Assembly (NCBI GenBank): GCA_000634195.1
Contig: JFLT01000015.1
Location: 62,001 to 126,000 of the forward strand
Direction of reading: 5' to 3'
DNA: 64,000 nucleotides
Origin: Prochlorococcus sp. scB243_495D8
Lineage (GTDB): Bacteria > Cyanobacteriota > Cyanobacteriia > PCC-6307 > Cyanobiaceae
Position 1 is the first letter of the stretch. Each line of letters opens with the position of its first letter. A model generated the notes under the pieces. The model was not told where the DNA came from. It ran no database searches and saw only the letters and a list, made by a program, of their open reading frames with translations. Of the stretch, positions 1 through 9,732 are shown one piece after another. The translations under genes were made by a program, and so were the position numbers.

Positions 1-550
1 AAAGTAATGCTTTTAATTTATTTTTTTCTCCGGAAACTTCTATAACTTCTCCTTGGAAATCCTTGAATGGACCGCTAGTTACAATGATTCTATCTTTTTC
101 TTCAATATCTAATTTGATTACAGCTTTTTTCTCTGATGCGCGCTTAAAGATTCTATTAACTTCTTGTCTTGATAATGGTCGAGGTTTGATATGACCTCGC
201 GATCTTCCGCTGCCTCTTCCGTCTTCAGCACCGACAAAGTTAATTACATTTGGAGTACTTTTAACAGCCATCATTGTATCTTCATCCAAAATCATTCTTA
301 CGAGAACATAACCTGGGAAAACTTTTTCTTCAGTAGTTTGTCTGCTTCCATCTTTTTTTAATTTAATTCCTGGAGTTTGGGGAATTTCAATTTCAATGAT
401 TCTATTATTCACACCTAAAGTTACTGATCTCTGCTCAAGAGTAGCTTTTACTTTTTTTTCACAACTTGATGCCACTTGAATTGCATACCATCTTGCGATG
501 CTTGTATTTGCTTTTGAAGAAGCAAGGTTTGTAGTTAATTCATTACTCAT
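1..550 (-). CDS. nusG: Transcription termination/antitermination factor NusG (3' end cut off)
   Basis: NusG binds RNA polymerase, controls pausing and Rho-dependent termination and couples transcription to translation. About 183 codons are visible from an ATG at 550; the C-terminus lies outside the window. The NGN domain is recognisable from the sequence WYAIQVASSCEKKV, the FPGYVLVRM strand and the region around VINFVGAEDGRGSGR. A KOW motif begins near GPFKDFQGEV just before the edge. It follows secE with about 50 bases between them, the usual secE-nusG order ahead of ribosomal protein genes. The identification is firm; only the last part of the KOW domain is unseen. Confidence 0.95.
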   Translation of the reverse strand, partial: MSNELTTNLASSKANTSIARWYAIQVASSCEKKVKATLEQRSVTLGVNNRIIEIEIPQTPGIKLKKDGSRQTTEEKVFPGYVLVRMILDEDTMMAVKSTPNVINFVGAEDGRGSGRSRGHIKPRPLSRQEVNRIFKRASEKKAVIKLDIEEKDRIIVTSGPFKDFQGEVIEVSGEKNKLKALL

Positions 551-601
551 TTTTCTGGAAGCTTAATTAAGATCTTTATTAATGGATATTAGGGAGATAA
601 T

Positions 602-844
602 TCAACCAAAAATTTGCGAGGCTGCCCATCCATAGAATCTGCTAACAGAAGCAATGGCTGCAGCAGAAAAAGATACCATAATTATAACTGCTACTGATTC
701 GTTAAAAAGTTGTTGTTTGTTAGGCCACACGACAAGTTTAAGCTCATCGTAGGTGGATCTAAAAAAATTATTCTTTTTTTTAGGCTCTTCAACTTCAGGA
801 GAATCCTTTTTAAGAGGTTCTTTATTAGTAGTAGGACTTGTCAC
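602..844 (-). CDS. secE: Preprotein translocase subunit SecE
   Basis: SecE clamps SecY in the plasma and thylakoid membrane translocon. The 80-residue protein has a lysine- and proline-rich cytoplasmic start, then the amphipathic conserved stretch FFRSTYDELKLVVWPNKQQL and one membrane helix at about residues 50-70. This single-span form is typical of cyanobacteria. It lies just upstream of nusG and downstream of the clpB-like gene on the same strand, and is probably cotranscribed with nusG. Confidence 0.93.
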   Translation of the reverse strand: MTSPTTNKEPLKKDSPEVEEPKKKNNFFRSTYDELKLVVWPNKQQLFNESVAVIIMVSFSAAAIASVSRFYGWAASQIFG

Positions 845-906
845 AAAATTTTTTTTGAAATTAAGCTTTATGCTTTAGTTTTTATTTTAGCTTATTGATT
901 TACTCC

Positions 907-3672
907 TCAGCTAGGTTTGAAAACGATCTCATCTTTTTTAGCAGGGTTAAGTTTAATTGTTATATTCTTTTTATTTTTGAAGTTATCCTCTAAAAGTTTT
1001 GCAGCCAAGGGATTTTCTATTTGTCTTCTCAGTTCCCTGCTAAGTGGCCTAGCACCATATTCAGGTTCGTAAGAATCGTTTGCAATTTTGTTGATAACTT
1101 TTTTGTCTATAGCGATATTTATTTTCTGCTCAAGTAGCAGGTTCTTTAAATCTTCTGTTTGTAGAATGATAATTTTTTGAAGTTCATCAATAGATAATGG
1201 ATCAAACTTTACCACTTCGTCAATTCTATTTAAAAATTCAGGTCTAAAAATTGAAGACAATGCATTATTAATTGAATCATCTAGAGTTTGTTGATCTTTT
1301 TCTAACTTTTCCTCACTTTTAGAAATCTTTTGTGAATACTCCAGTATAGATTTACCAGCTAGGTTACTTGTCATAATGATTACCGTATTTTTGAAATCTA
1401 CGGTCCTTCCTTGAGAGTCCGTTAATCTTCCTTCATCTAAGACTTGCAAAAGGATATTAAATACTTCTGCATGTGCTTTTTCTATCTCATCAAGAAGTAT
1501 TACTGAATAGGGTTTACGTCTTACAGCTTCAGTTAATTGACCTCCCTCTTCATAACCAACATAACCTGGGGGAGCTCCTAAAAGTCTTGCTACGGCATTT
1601 TTCTCCATATATTCACTCATGTCTAATCTTAAAAGTGCGTCTTCTTCATCAAATAAAGCTGTTGCAAGAGATTTTGCTAATTCTGTTTTACCAACACCAG
1701 TAGGACCCATAAATAAAAAAGATCCAATAGGTCTTTTAGGACTTTTCATACCAACTCGAGCTCTTCTAATTGAAGCAGAAACAGCTTCTATGGCTTTTTC
1801 TTGTCCAATAACTTTTTCACTTAGTTCTGTTTCTAGATTGACTAATTTCTTACGTTCATTTGAAACTACTTTAGAAATTGGAATACCAGTGATTTTTGAT
1901 ATAACATCTGCAATATCATCAGCTTCAACTTGATATTTAAAAGGGAAATTTCTATTTTTCTTTATTTTATTAAAGTTCTCTTCAACTTTTTGTATGTCAT
2001 TCTCTATTTCATTTAACTCTTCTTCAAGCTTTTCTAAATAATCAAGATCATTTTCAATTGCGCGATTTGATTTATCTTTAATTTGTTTGGTTAGCTTATC
2101 TTCTTCTTTCATTAAAATAGATAATTCCTCCATTTCTTCACGTAAATTGTTCCAATTTTCCAAAAGAACGTTCAATTTTGCTTCTGATTGTTGTCTATTA
2201 TTCAATAGTTTTTCTTGAGCTTCGATATTTTCTCCTTGCAAATTATTCAATTTTTCATCAATAGTTTTAAGTTTGTTTTCTTGTTGGAGAATGATTTGAG
2301 GCATATTATTAGACTCGATTTTCAACTGTGCAGCTGCTTCATCAATTAAATCTATTGCACTATCAGGGAGACATTTATCGCTGATGTATCTATCGGCCAA
2401 TTTTGCAGAATAGTTTACAGCCTCTTCAGAAATTTTTATGCCATGATGTGATTCATATTTCTTTTTGATCCCTTGTAGTATTTTTGCGCTTAATTCTACT
2501 GAAGGTTCATTAACAGCTATCTTTTGAAAGCAATTATTTAATGCCTGATCTTTTTCAATAGTTTCACGAAATTTCTCAGGTGTTGTTGTACCGATACATC
2601 TAAGTTCTCCTTCAGCTAGTAAAGGTTTTAAGATATTACTGATGTTGGTAGAAGATCTGTCAGAACTTAATATTGAGTGAATTTCATCAATAAATAAAAT
2701 CATTCCTTGGTTTGGATTATTTAGTTCTTGCATTATTAAGCTTAGCCTTTCCTCTAGTTGACCTCTAAATTTGGTCCCAGAAACTAATGCACCAAAGTCA
2801 AGTGAAATAATTTTTAATTCCTTTAAAGTATCAGGAACTTTTTTGTCTACAATTAATTGAGCAAGTAATTTTGCAATTGAGGTTTTACCAACTCCAGGAT
2901 TGCCAATAAGTATAGGGTTATTTTTGTTTCTTCTGCAGAGTACCCTCATTAAATTATTAATCTCATTTTCTCTTCCTAAAACGGGATCCAATAAGCCTTT
3001 TTTAGCTGATTCTGTTAAATCTTTTCCATAAATTGAAAGAGCATTTTCATCTTTTCTAACTTGTTTTTTGGTTTCAATTTGAATTTCACTTTTGGGTATT
3101 GGAACAATAGCTTTTTTAAATTTTTCTTCTTTTACAAGAGTCTCTTCAGTCTCGTTGTTTGATTCGAAATTAGATTGATTATTTATTTCAATTACATTCC
3201 CATAATTAAAAGAATCTTTTGATTTATTAATATTTGGGTAAAACTTTAATTCTTCCTCTAATTTTTCCATGGAAAGGTTTCCTTCTTCAAAAACATAATT
3301 TCCAATTCTTAAATCTCTTCCAAGAGCAATTAGTAAATGAGGGATTTCTATTAATCTCGATCCCCATTGAGTTTTAATCTGATTCGCGTTATCTAATAAA
3401 ATTTCTAAATCTTCTCCGATAGTAAAAATATCTGACTCATTTGTTGGTGTCTCTTCTAAAAAATCTTCTGTTATGTCTAAAACTGTATCTTGGTCGATTG
3501 ATAATTTTTCAATGAAGGCAAAGAATTCACTTGATGAGAACAATGTATGAATTATGTGTTCAATATTAAATTCGCTATGATCCCATTTTTTTGCGGTTTC
3601 TTCCCCTAATAAAAGAAGATTCCAACTAATATCGCTAAATAGTTCAGGACTGGATGTAAGTGTTTCTCTCAT
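907..3672 (-). CDS. clpB2: ClpB-type AAA+ disaggregase, second (divergent) paralogue
   Basis: Hsp100 family ATPase expected to pull apart protein aggregates. The 921 residues show a weakly conserved N-domain, then NBD1 with Walker A GNPGVGKT at 257-264 and Walker B ILFIDE near 325-330. A long charged coiled-coil middle domain (about 450-575) marks it as ClpB rather than ClpA/ClpC. NBD2 has Walker A GPTGVGKT at 656-663, pore loop GYVGYEEGG and a normal arginine finger in FRPEFLNRIDE. In NBD1 the ERRFQ arginine-finger motif of ClpB reads NNCFQ (residues 379-383), and the pore loop has KFRG for KYRG. Cyanobacteria are known to carry a second ClpB (ClpB2/ClpBII); assignment to that subgroup is inferred from divergence. 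It starts at ATG 3672, divergent from eno. Confidence 0.88.
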   Translation of the reverse strand: MRETLTSSPELFSDISWNLLLLGEETAKKWDHSEFNIEHIIHTLFSSSEFFAFIEKLSIDQDTVLDITEDFLEETPTNESDIFTIGEDLEILLDNANQIKTQWGSRLIEIPHLLIALGRDLRIGNYVFEEGNLSMEKLEEELKFYPNINKSKDSFNYGNVIEINNQSNFESNNETEETLVKEEKFKKAIVPIPKSEIQIETKKQVRKDENALSIYGKDLTESAKKGLLDPVLGRENEINNLMRVLCRRNKNNPILIGNPGVGKTSIAKLLAQLIVDKKVPDTLKELKIISLDFGALVSGTKFRGQLEERLSLIMQELNNPNQGMILFIDEIHSILSSDRSSTNISNILKPLLAEGELRCIGTTTPEKFRETIEKDQALNNCFQKIAVNEPSVELSAKILQGIKKKYESHHGIKISEEAVNYSAKLADRYISDKCLPDSAIDLIDEAAAQLKIESNNMPQIILQQENKLKTIDEKLNNLQGENIEAQEKLLNNRQQSEAKLNVLLENWNNLREEMEELSILMKEEDKLTKQIKDKSNRAIENDLDYLEKLEEELNEIENDIQKVEENFNKIKKNRNFPFKYQVEADDIADVISKITGIPISKVVSNERKKLVNLETELSEKVIGQEKAIEAVSASIRRARVGMKSPKRPIGSFLFMGPTGVGKTELAKSLATALFDEEDALLRLDMSEYMEKNAVARLLGAPPGYVGYEEGGQLTEAVRRKPYSVILLDEIEKAHAEVFNILLQVLDEGRLTDSQGRTVDFKNTVIIMTSNLAGKSILEYSQKISKSEEKLEKDQQTLDDSINNALSSIFRPEFLNRIDEVVKFDPLSIDELQKIIILQTEDLKNLLLEQKINIAIDKKVINKIANDSYEPEYGARPLSRELRRQIENPLAAKLLEDNFKNKKNITIKLNPAKKDEIVFKPS

Positions 3673-3738
3673 AAACTATAAAAACTATAGTTGATTATTA
3701 ATTAATATTCTAAATAGGAACTGCATTAATAATCATCC

Positions 3739-3776
3739 AATAATTTTCAAATTGTAAGATGAATTTGAAAATTATT
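3739..3776. repeat. 15-bp perfect inverted repeat between divergent clpB2 and eno
   Basis: The left arm AATAATTTTCAAATT (3739-3753) and its exact reverse complement (3762-3776) flank an 8-base spacer. It sits in the 261-base divergent intergenic region, where a terminator is not expected for either gene. It could be an operator, a leader hairpin of either transcript or a chance AT-rich palindrome. I see no other clear element in this gap. Confidence 0.6.
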
Positions 3777-3930
3777 TAGATGAGAGGATTTGAGGGGACT
3801 TTAGAATCAAAAAAACGTTAAATAATATCTAAGCCCTTATAAAATTAAAAATTATAGTTGGTTAACAAATATATTTCAGATATTAGCCAAATAGTTCAGC
3901 TATTAATAGGATTTAAATAGTAATAATTAA

Positions 3931-5226
<1,296 letters not shown>

Positions 5227-5231
5227 TTTTT

Positions 5232-6899
5232 TTAGCGCTTAAGTTTTTCTAAACGTGAGCCTTTTCTCATGCTTAATTGGCACTTTATCCAATCAATACT
5301 TATTGGTAGTGCAAAAAAAAGTGGCAACAATGCTAAATTATTTTGTTTATTGGTTACAAGTAAAGCAGATGCAATTGATAAGCTTCCTATGAGAATTGAA
5401 TGACCTAAAGTTTTTTGAGCCGTAAACATTTTTTTGAATTGCCTATCAGACTCTCCCATTCTTATTTGCAATTGTAAATCGCCCTGTTCTAATCTTTCTA
5501 AACTTTCATCTATTCTTTTGGGAATTCCAACAGCTTTCGATCCTAGTTCACCTACTTGCCTTCCAAATTGGTTAATTAAATCGTTGGGACTTTGATTATT
5601 TGAAGTCATAAGTTCTATTAAATAAGGCTTGGTAACTGATACAAGGTTAAACCCTGGATCGAGCATTCTACCAACTCCTTCAAAAGTTGATAAAGCTCTC
5701 ATCACAAAGATTAAATCTACTGGCAGTTGAAATGGCGTTTCATAAACCAGTTCGTATAAATCTCCAGATAATTTTTCAATAATATTAGGACTAAATGGCG
5801 GAGTTAAGGCTTCTTTAAGCATCAATCTGACTAATCTTCTGACTGGTCCTACATCAATATCTTTTGAAATTAGCCCAGCTAGTTGTAATTGACTAACAAG
5901 TGATGAGGCGTCTCTAAGAGCAGCAGCCTTAACCATCCCCCCTAATCTTGTTTGAAGGTTATTTGAGATGTTCCCCATCATTCCAAAATCATAAAAAATC
6001 AATTTACCTTCACTTGAAACTGCTAGATTCCCTGGATGAGGATCTGCATGAAAAAAACCGTAATTTACTAATTGTTTTAAGTAGCTGATTGCACCTATCT
6101 CTGCAATTTTAGATAAATCAATTTCTTGTGATTTTAATTTTTCTAAATCGCTTATTTTTGTCCCTTCTACATAACTTAAACAAAGCACTTTTTCACTGCT
6201 CATATCCCAAATTACTTCAGGAACTTCAACATTTTCATCATCAAGAAATTGCTGTCTAAATCTTGCTGCATATTGCGCTTCGCAATTAAAATCAAGTTCT
6301 TTCATAAGAACTTTCCTACACTCTTTAGCAATCTCAACCCAGTTTCTACCTCGACTCCAATTCTTATTTTTCTGCAATAATCCTGCTATTTGCTGCATTA
6401 TGCCCAAATCGATAATAAACAATTCTTTTAAATTGGGTCTTTGAACTTTAAAAACTACTTTCTTACCATCTTTTAAAGTCGCTCTATGAACCTGAGCTAG
6501 TGATGCTGATCCAACCGGATCGCATATTATTTGATCTATTTCATTAAACTTAGACCCTAGTTCATTTCTTATAGTCTCTTCAACTTGTGCAAATGAAAAA
6601 TTAGGTACTTGATCCTGCAATTTAGACAATTCCTGTATCCAGGTATTAGGAATTAAATCAGGTCTCGCTGATAATAATTGTCCAATTTTAATAAATGCTG
6701 AACCAAGCTCTATTAATTGATTAGTAAACCACCTAGCTCTTTTAATTTGGACCCTACTTTTTTCATTGTTCTTGGTTTGGAAAATTGTAAATCTAATATT
6801 ATCTATCCATAAATTTAATAAAAGCGAAATCAGAGTTATCCAAATAAGAAAGGACCTCTTCAATTTTTTTAAACGATAATGAAGAACGTGATAACTCAT
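5232..6899 (-). CDS. ABC1/UbiB-family atypical protein kinase
   Basis: ABC1K proteins are kinase-fold ATPases tied in plastids and cyanobacteria to isoprenoid quinone, tocopherol and plastoglobule metabolism; this one's substrate is unknown. The 555-residue sequence has the family KxGQ motif in FIKIGQLLSARPDLIP, the alanine-containing nucleotide loop in GSASLAQVHRA, the lysine in VFKVQRP, the ExD motif in KELDFNCEA, catalytic HADPHPGN and metal-binding DFG (YDFGMMG). Hydrophobic segments lie near the N-terminus (about 15-32) and C-terminus (about 495-535), suggesting membrane association. Its ATG overlaps the stop of the preceding 105-residue gene by 4 bases, implying translational coupling. 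Confidence 0.9.
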   Translation of the reverse strand: MSYHVLHYRLKKLKRSFLIWITLISLLLNLWIDNIRFTIFQTKNNEKSRVQIKRARWFTNQLIELGSAFIKIGQLLSARPDLIPNTWIQELSKLQDQVPNFSFAQVEETIRNELGSKFNEIDQIICDPVGSASLAQVHRATLKDGKKVVFKVQRPNLKELFIIDLGIMQQIAGLLQKNKNWSRGRNWVEIAKECRKVLMKELDFNCEAQYAARFRQQFLDDENVEVPEVIWDMSSEKVLCLSYVEGTKISDLEKLKSQEIDLSKIAEIGAISYLKQLVNYGFFHADPHPGNLAVSSEGKLIFYDFGMMGNISNNLQTRLGGMVKAAALRDASSLVSQLQLAGLISKDIDVGPVRRLVRLMLKEALTPPFSPNIIEKLSGDLYELVYETPFQLPVDLIFVMRALSTFEGVGRMLDPGFNLVSVTKPYLIELMTSNNQSPNDLINQFGRQVGELGSKAVGIPKRIDESLERLEQGDLQLQIRMGESDRQFKKMFTAQKTLGHSILIGSLSIASALLVTNKQNNLALLPLFFALPISIDWIKCQLSMRKGSRLEKLKR

Positions 6900-7213
6900 T
6901 TAATTTGATTATTTATAGTTTTATTAAAGAGATCAATTTGCTTATTGATACCTTCAATTTCATTTAAAGCTTTTTTTATTTTGGGATCTTGATAAGTATT
7001 TGTAGACTCATTTTCTTCAATATTCTCTGCTTTTTCTAGTCTTGATGCTTCTTCGATTATGGATTCTTTTAAACTATCAAATTCTTTTTTGAGAATTTCA
7101 GGAGCATCCTGAGCAATGTGTGTTGCTTCTTCAATTTTTTCAACCAATATTTTGTTTAATTTTTCGGTTACTTTCTTAATGGCAGCTTTTAAAAGGTAAT
7201 CAGAGTTGGTCAT
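6896..7213 (-). CDS. Hypothetical coiled-coil protein coupled to ABC1 kinase
   Basis: A 105-residue protein I do not recognise. It is highly charged, rich in Glu, Lys and Ile, lacks Cys and Trp, and looks helical or coiled-coil throughout (for example LNKILVEKIEEATHIAQDAPEILKKEFDSL in separate heptad-like runs). No signal peptide or membrane helix is visible. Its stop overlaps the ABC1 kinase start by 4 bases, so the two are probably cotranscribed, and it may be a partner of the kinase. That is inference from position only. Confidence 0.7.
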   Translation of the reverse strand: MTNSDYLLKAAIKKVTEKLNKILVEKIEEATHIAQDAPEILKKEFDSLKESIIEEASRLEKAENIEENESTNTYQDPKIKKALNEIEGINKQIDLFNKTINNQIK

Positions 7214-7252
7214 GAAAAATATAATGTTTCAACGGCAATTGATTTTTCGATA

Positions 7253-7270
7253 TGATCTAATAATAGATCA
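7253..7270. repeat. 7-bp inverted repeat TGATCTA-N4-TAGATCA in divergent promoter region
   Basis: A perfect 7-base dyad with a 4-base centre lies about 40 bases upstream of the 105-residue/ABC1 kinase pair and about 195 bases upstream of the thioredoxin reductase. Its position fits an operator for the minus-strand pair, but no regulator is identified. Confidence 0.4.
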
Positions 7271-7449
7271 ATACAGAACGTTTCACGTAACTGATCATTT
7301 TGATAATTAATTTTTTATGTTTTTCCTATGTAAGTTTGTTTCTATATTAAGCTTTTTTCTCTTTTTTCTTTTAACTTATATTTATATAAAGGTTCAGGTA
7401 TTTACTTTAAAAATATCTTCTAACCAAGAACTCATCTAATTAACTACAA

Positions 7450-7455
7450 AAGGAG
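7450..7455 (+). promoter_or_regulatory. Ribosome binding site deciding a TTG start
   Basis: AAGGAG lies 10 bases before the TTG at 7466. Shine-Dalgarno sites this complete are rare in this window, and this one supports the TTG as the true start of the thioredoxin reductase. Confidence 0.7.
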
Positions 7456-7465
7456 TTTTTAAAAA

Positions 7466-8422
7466 TTGGAAATCATTGAGTCAGATGTAGTTATTATCGG
7501 AGGAGGCCCGGCCGGATGTACTTGCGCACTTTATACATCTCGTTCAAATTTAAAGACAGTAATTTTAGATAAAAATCCATCTGTTGGCGCCTTAGCAATA
7601 ACTCATCAAATAGCTAATTATCCAGGGGTTCCTGTTGATATAAGTGGAGAAAAATTACTTACCCTAATGAGAGAACAGGCTGTGCAATACGGCACAGATT
7701 ATAGAAGAGCGCAAGTGTTTGGAATAGACGCTAGTGGAGAATGGAAAATGGTTTACACGCCCGAAGGCACTTTTAAAGCTAAAGCACTTGTACTTGCAAG
7801 TGGAGCCATGGGTAGGCCTGCATCATTTAAGGGAGAAGCGGATTTTCTTGGTAAAGGAGTAAGTTATTGTGCTACATGTGATGGGGCTTTTTATAAAAAT
7901 AGAGAGGTTGCCGTTGTTGGAGTAAACAAGGAGGCAATTGAAGAGGCAACTGTTCTAACTAAATTCGCATCAACCGTGCATTGGATTACATCAAGTGATC
8001 CTAAATCAGATAACGAAGAAGCTATGGAATTGATGGATAATTCAAATATAAAACATTGGAGTAGAACAAGATTATTAGAAATATTGGGAGATGATATGGG
8101 TGTTAATGGGGTCGTTGTAAAAAATAAGCAAGAGGAAAATCCTATCAATTTAAATTTAGATGGAGTGTTTGTCTACATGAGTGGTTCGAAGCCGATTACT
8201 GATTTTTTAGGGGATCAAATTGCTTTAAAAGAAGACGGAGGAGTTATTGTGGATGACTTTATGTCTACAAATTCTGATGGAGTATGGGCTATTGGAGATA
8301 TAAGAAACACACCATTTAAGCAAGCCGTAGTTGCAGCTTCTGACGGATGTATTGCTGCAATGTCAATTGATAGATATTTAAATAGTAGAAAAAATATTAG
8401 AGTGGATTGGATTCATTCTTAA
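7466..8422 (+). CDS. Thioredoxin reductase-like flavoprotein (DTR type, lacks NADPH motifs)
   Basis: The 318-residue protein has the two-domain fold of low-molecular-weight thioredoxin reductases: FAD-binding IGGGPAGCTCALYT at 11-24, a redox CATC pair (Cys135, Cys138) in VSYCATCDGAFY, and the C-terminal FAD motif VWAIGDIRN. The second nucleotide site is abnormal. The usual GGGDSAxEEA reads VGVNKEAIEEA (151-161), and the HRRxxxR block that binds the NADPH phosphate is replaced by HWITSSDPKSD. This matches the deeply rooted thioredoxin reductases described from Gloeobacter and marine picocyanobacteria, which do not follow the NADPH-dependent pattern. The electron donor cannot be read from sequence. 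The TTG start has a strong ribosome binding site. Confidence 0.87.
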   Translation: MEIIESDVVIIGGGPAGCTCALYTSRSNLKTVILDKNPSVGALAITHQIANYPGVPVDISGEKLLTLMREQAVQYGTDYRRAQVFGIDASGEWKMVYTPEGTFKAKALVLASGAMGRPASFKGEADFLGKGVSYCATCDGAFYKNREVAVVGVNKEAIEEATVLTKFASTVHWITSSDPKSDNEEAMELMDNSNIKHWSRTRLLEILGDDMGVNGVVVKNKQEENPINLNLDGVFVYMSGSKPITDFLGDQIALKEDGGVIVDDFMSTNSDGVWAIGDIRNTPFKQAVVAASDGCIAAMSIDRYLNSRKNIRVDWIHS

Positions 8423-8443
8423 ATAAAATATTCCTTCTTTGAT

Positions 8444-8725
8444 CTAAAGGGGTGTTGCTTCAGAAATATAAGCGACTCCTCCGTAATAGCTCAAATCGTC
8501 CCTGATGTTATCTCTCATTTTATCTATTAATTCTTGCTCGCAAAAAACAATTACATGAGCATTCGCTCCTAATCCTGTAAATTCCATATCTTCTGTCACA
8601 ACTCTTTCAGGTCCTCTGCCTGTAGCGTGTTTCATAACTGTATATCCAGGAACATTAGCTTTTTCTAATGTTTTAATGATTGCATCTAGTTCTCTTTCAC
8701 TAAATATCAAATCTAATCTTTTCAT
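8444..8725 (-). CDS. sbtB: PII-like regulator of bicarbonate transport (SbtB)
   Basis: SbtB proteins are PII-like trimers that bind adenine nucleotides, including cAMP in characterised cases, and regulate SbtA. The 93-residue protein has the ferredoxin-like pattern of the family: an initial LIFSERELDAIIKTLEKANVPGYTV, a T-loop region around TGRGPERVVTEDMEFTG, and the strand HVIVFCEQELIDKM. It lacks the C-terminal CGPxGC extension found in some freshwater SbtB proteins. It follows sbtA by 2 bases as the last gene of the bicA-sbtA-sbtB cluster, which makes the assignment much firmer. Confidence 0.85.
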   Translation of the reverse strand: MKRLDLIFSERELDAIIKTLEKANVPGYTVMKHATGRGPERVVTEDMEFTGLGANAHVIVFCEQELIDKMRDNIRDDLSYYGGVAYISEATPL

Positions 8726-8727
8726 TT

Positions 8728-9726
8728 TTATAAAGGTGATAGTGGGATAATAGTATTTACTAAACTCATATATATGGGAATGCCGAGAACTATATTGAAT
8801 GGGAAAGTTAGACCTAGTGTAGTTGAAATATAATAACTAGATTTAGCTTCTGGAACTGTCATCCTCATTGCTGCAGGAACTGCTAAATAAGACGCGCTTG
8901 CACATAAAACCACAAATAAAAGTGCGTTGCCAGGTCCTAAAGATAAAAATCTTGCAACGAAAACACCAATAAATGCGTTAAATAAAGGCATAAAAATGGC
9001 AAATCCAATCAAGAACGAACCCGCATTTTTCAGTCTCGGCAATCTTTGAGCAGCAACTATTCCCATATCTAACAAGAAGAAGCATTCTGCTCCATAAAAT
9101 AATTGTCCAGTAAAAGGCTCCATTTTTGCAATCCCTGATGGATTACTGGAAGCAGTGAGAAATCCTACAATCAAGCTTGAGAGCAATAAATAAACTGATC
9201 CATTCAAAAGTGATTCGTGTAATATTGCGCTTAGATGCATTTTTCTTGATTTTGGTCTATTTTTTGGAGCTGCAAATTTCACAAGTAATAATCCAACGAT
9301 TATTGCAGGAGACTCCATTAAAGCTAAAGCGCCAACCATAAACCCATCAAAAGCTATTTTTTGACTTTCTAAAAAACTTTCTGCAGAGATAAATGTAACA
9401 GCACTAATTGAACCGTATGCTGCAGCTATCGCGGCTGAATTAAAGACATCAAACTTAAATCTTAAAATTAAAAATCCAATCAGCGGGATTACTAGTGACA
9501 TCAGTATTGCAGCACTTAAAGTAGGCAATACTTGATCTGTAAAACCACTTTTTTGTATCTCTATACCTCCTTTAAAACCAATAGCTAGGAGTAGGTATAA
9601 GGAGAAGAGTTTAGGTAATGGAGCTGGTATCTCTAAATCAGATTTAAAGAGTACTGATATTGCTCCAATCAAAAAGAAAAGAACTGGCGGGGCTAATACA
9701 TTTTGCAGAATTGGATTTATTTCCAT
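8728..9726 (-). CDS. sbtA: Sodium-dependent bicarbonate transporter, SbtA family
   Basis: A 332-residue integral membrane protein with about ten hydrophobic segments. It opens with LQNVLAPPVLFFLIGAISV, contains GFKGGIEIQKSG, and in the second half has FYGAECFFLLDMGIVAAQRL and SYLAVPAAMRMTVPEA, a block typical of SbtA. The repeated sidedness of the segments fits the family's inverted-repeat architecture. SbtA takes up bicarbonate with Na+ across the plasma membrane. It is flanked by bicA-like (6 bases upstream) and sbtB (2 bases downstream), so carbon transport is well supported. Affinity and transport in Prochlorococcus cannot be judged from sequence. Confidence 0.88.
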   Translation of the reverse strand: MEINPILQNVLAPPVLFFLIGAISVLFKSDLEIPAPLPKLFSLYLLLAIGFKGGIEIQKSGFTDQVLPTLSAAILMSLVIPLIGFLILRFKFDVFNSAAIAAAYGSISAVTFISAESFLESQKIAFDGFMVGALALMESPAIIVGLLLVKFAAPKNRPKSRKMHLSAILHESLLNGSVYLLLSSLIVGFLTASSNPSGIAKMEPFTGQLFYGAECFFLLDMGIVAAQRLPRLKNAGSFLIGFAIFMPLFNAFIGVFVARFLSLGPGNALLFVVLCASASYLAVPAAMRMTVPEAKSSYYISTTLGLTFPFNIVLGIPIYMSLVNTIIPLSPL

Positions 9727-9732
9727 AAATTA

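Noticed and set aside
902..910. ACTCCTCAG, reminiscent of the Yfr1 small-RNA motif
   Set aside because: The match stops short of the full Yfr1 core, there are no flanking stem-loops and the site sits in the secE-clpB2 gap; judged chance.
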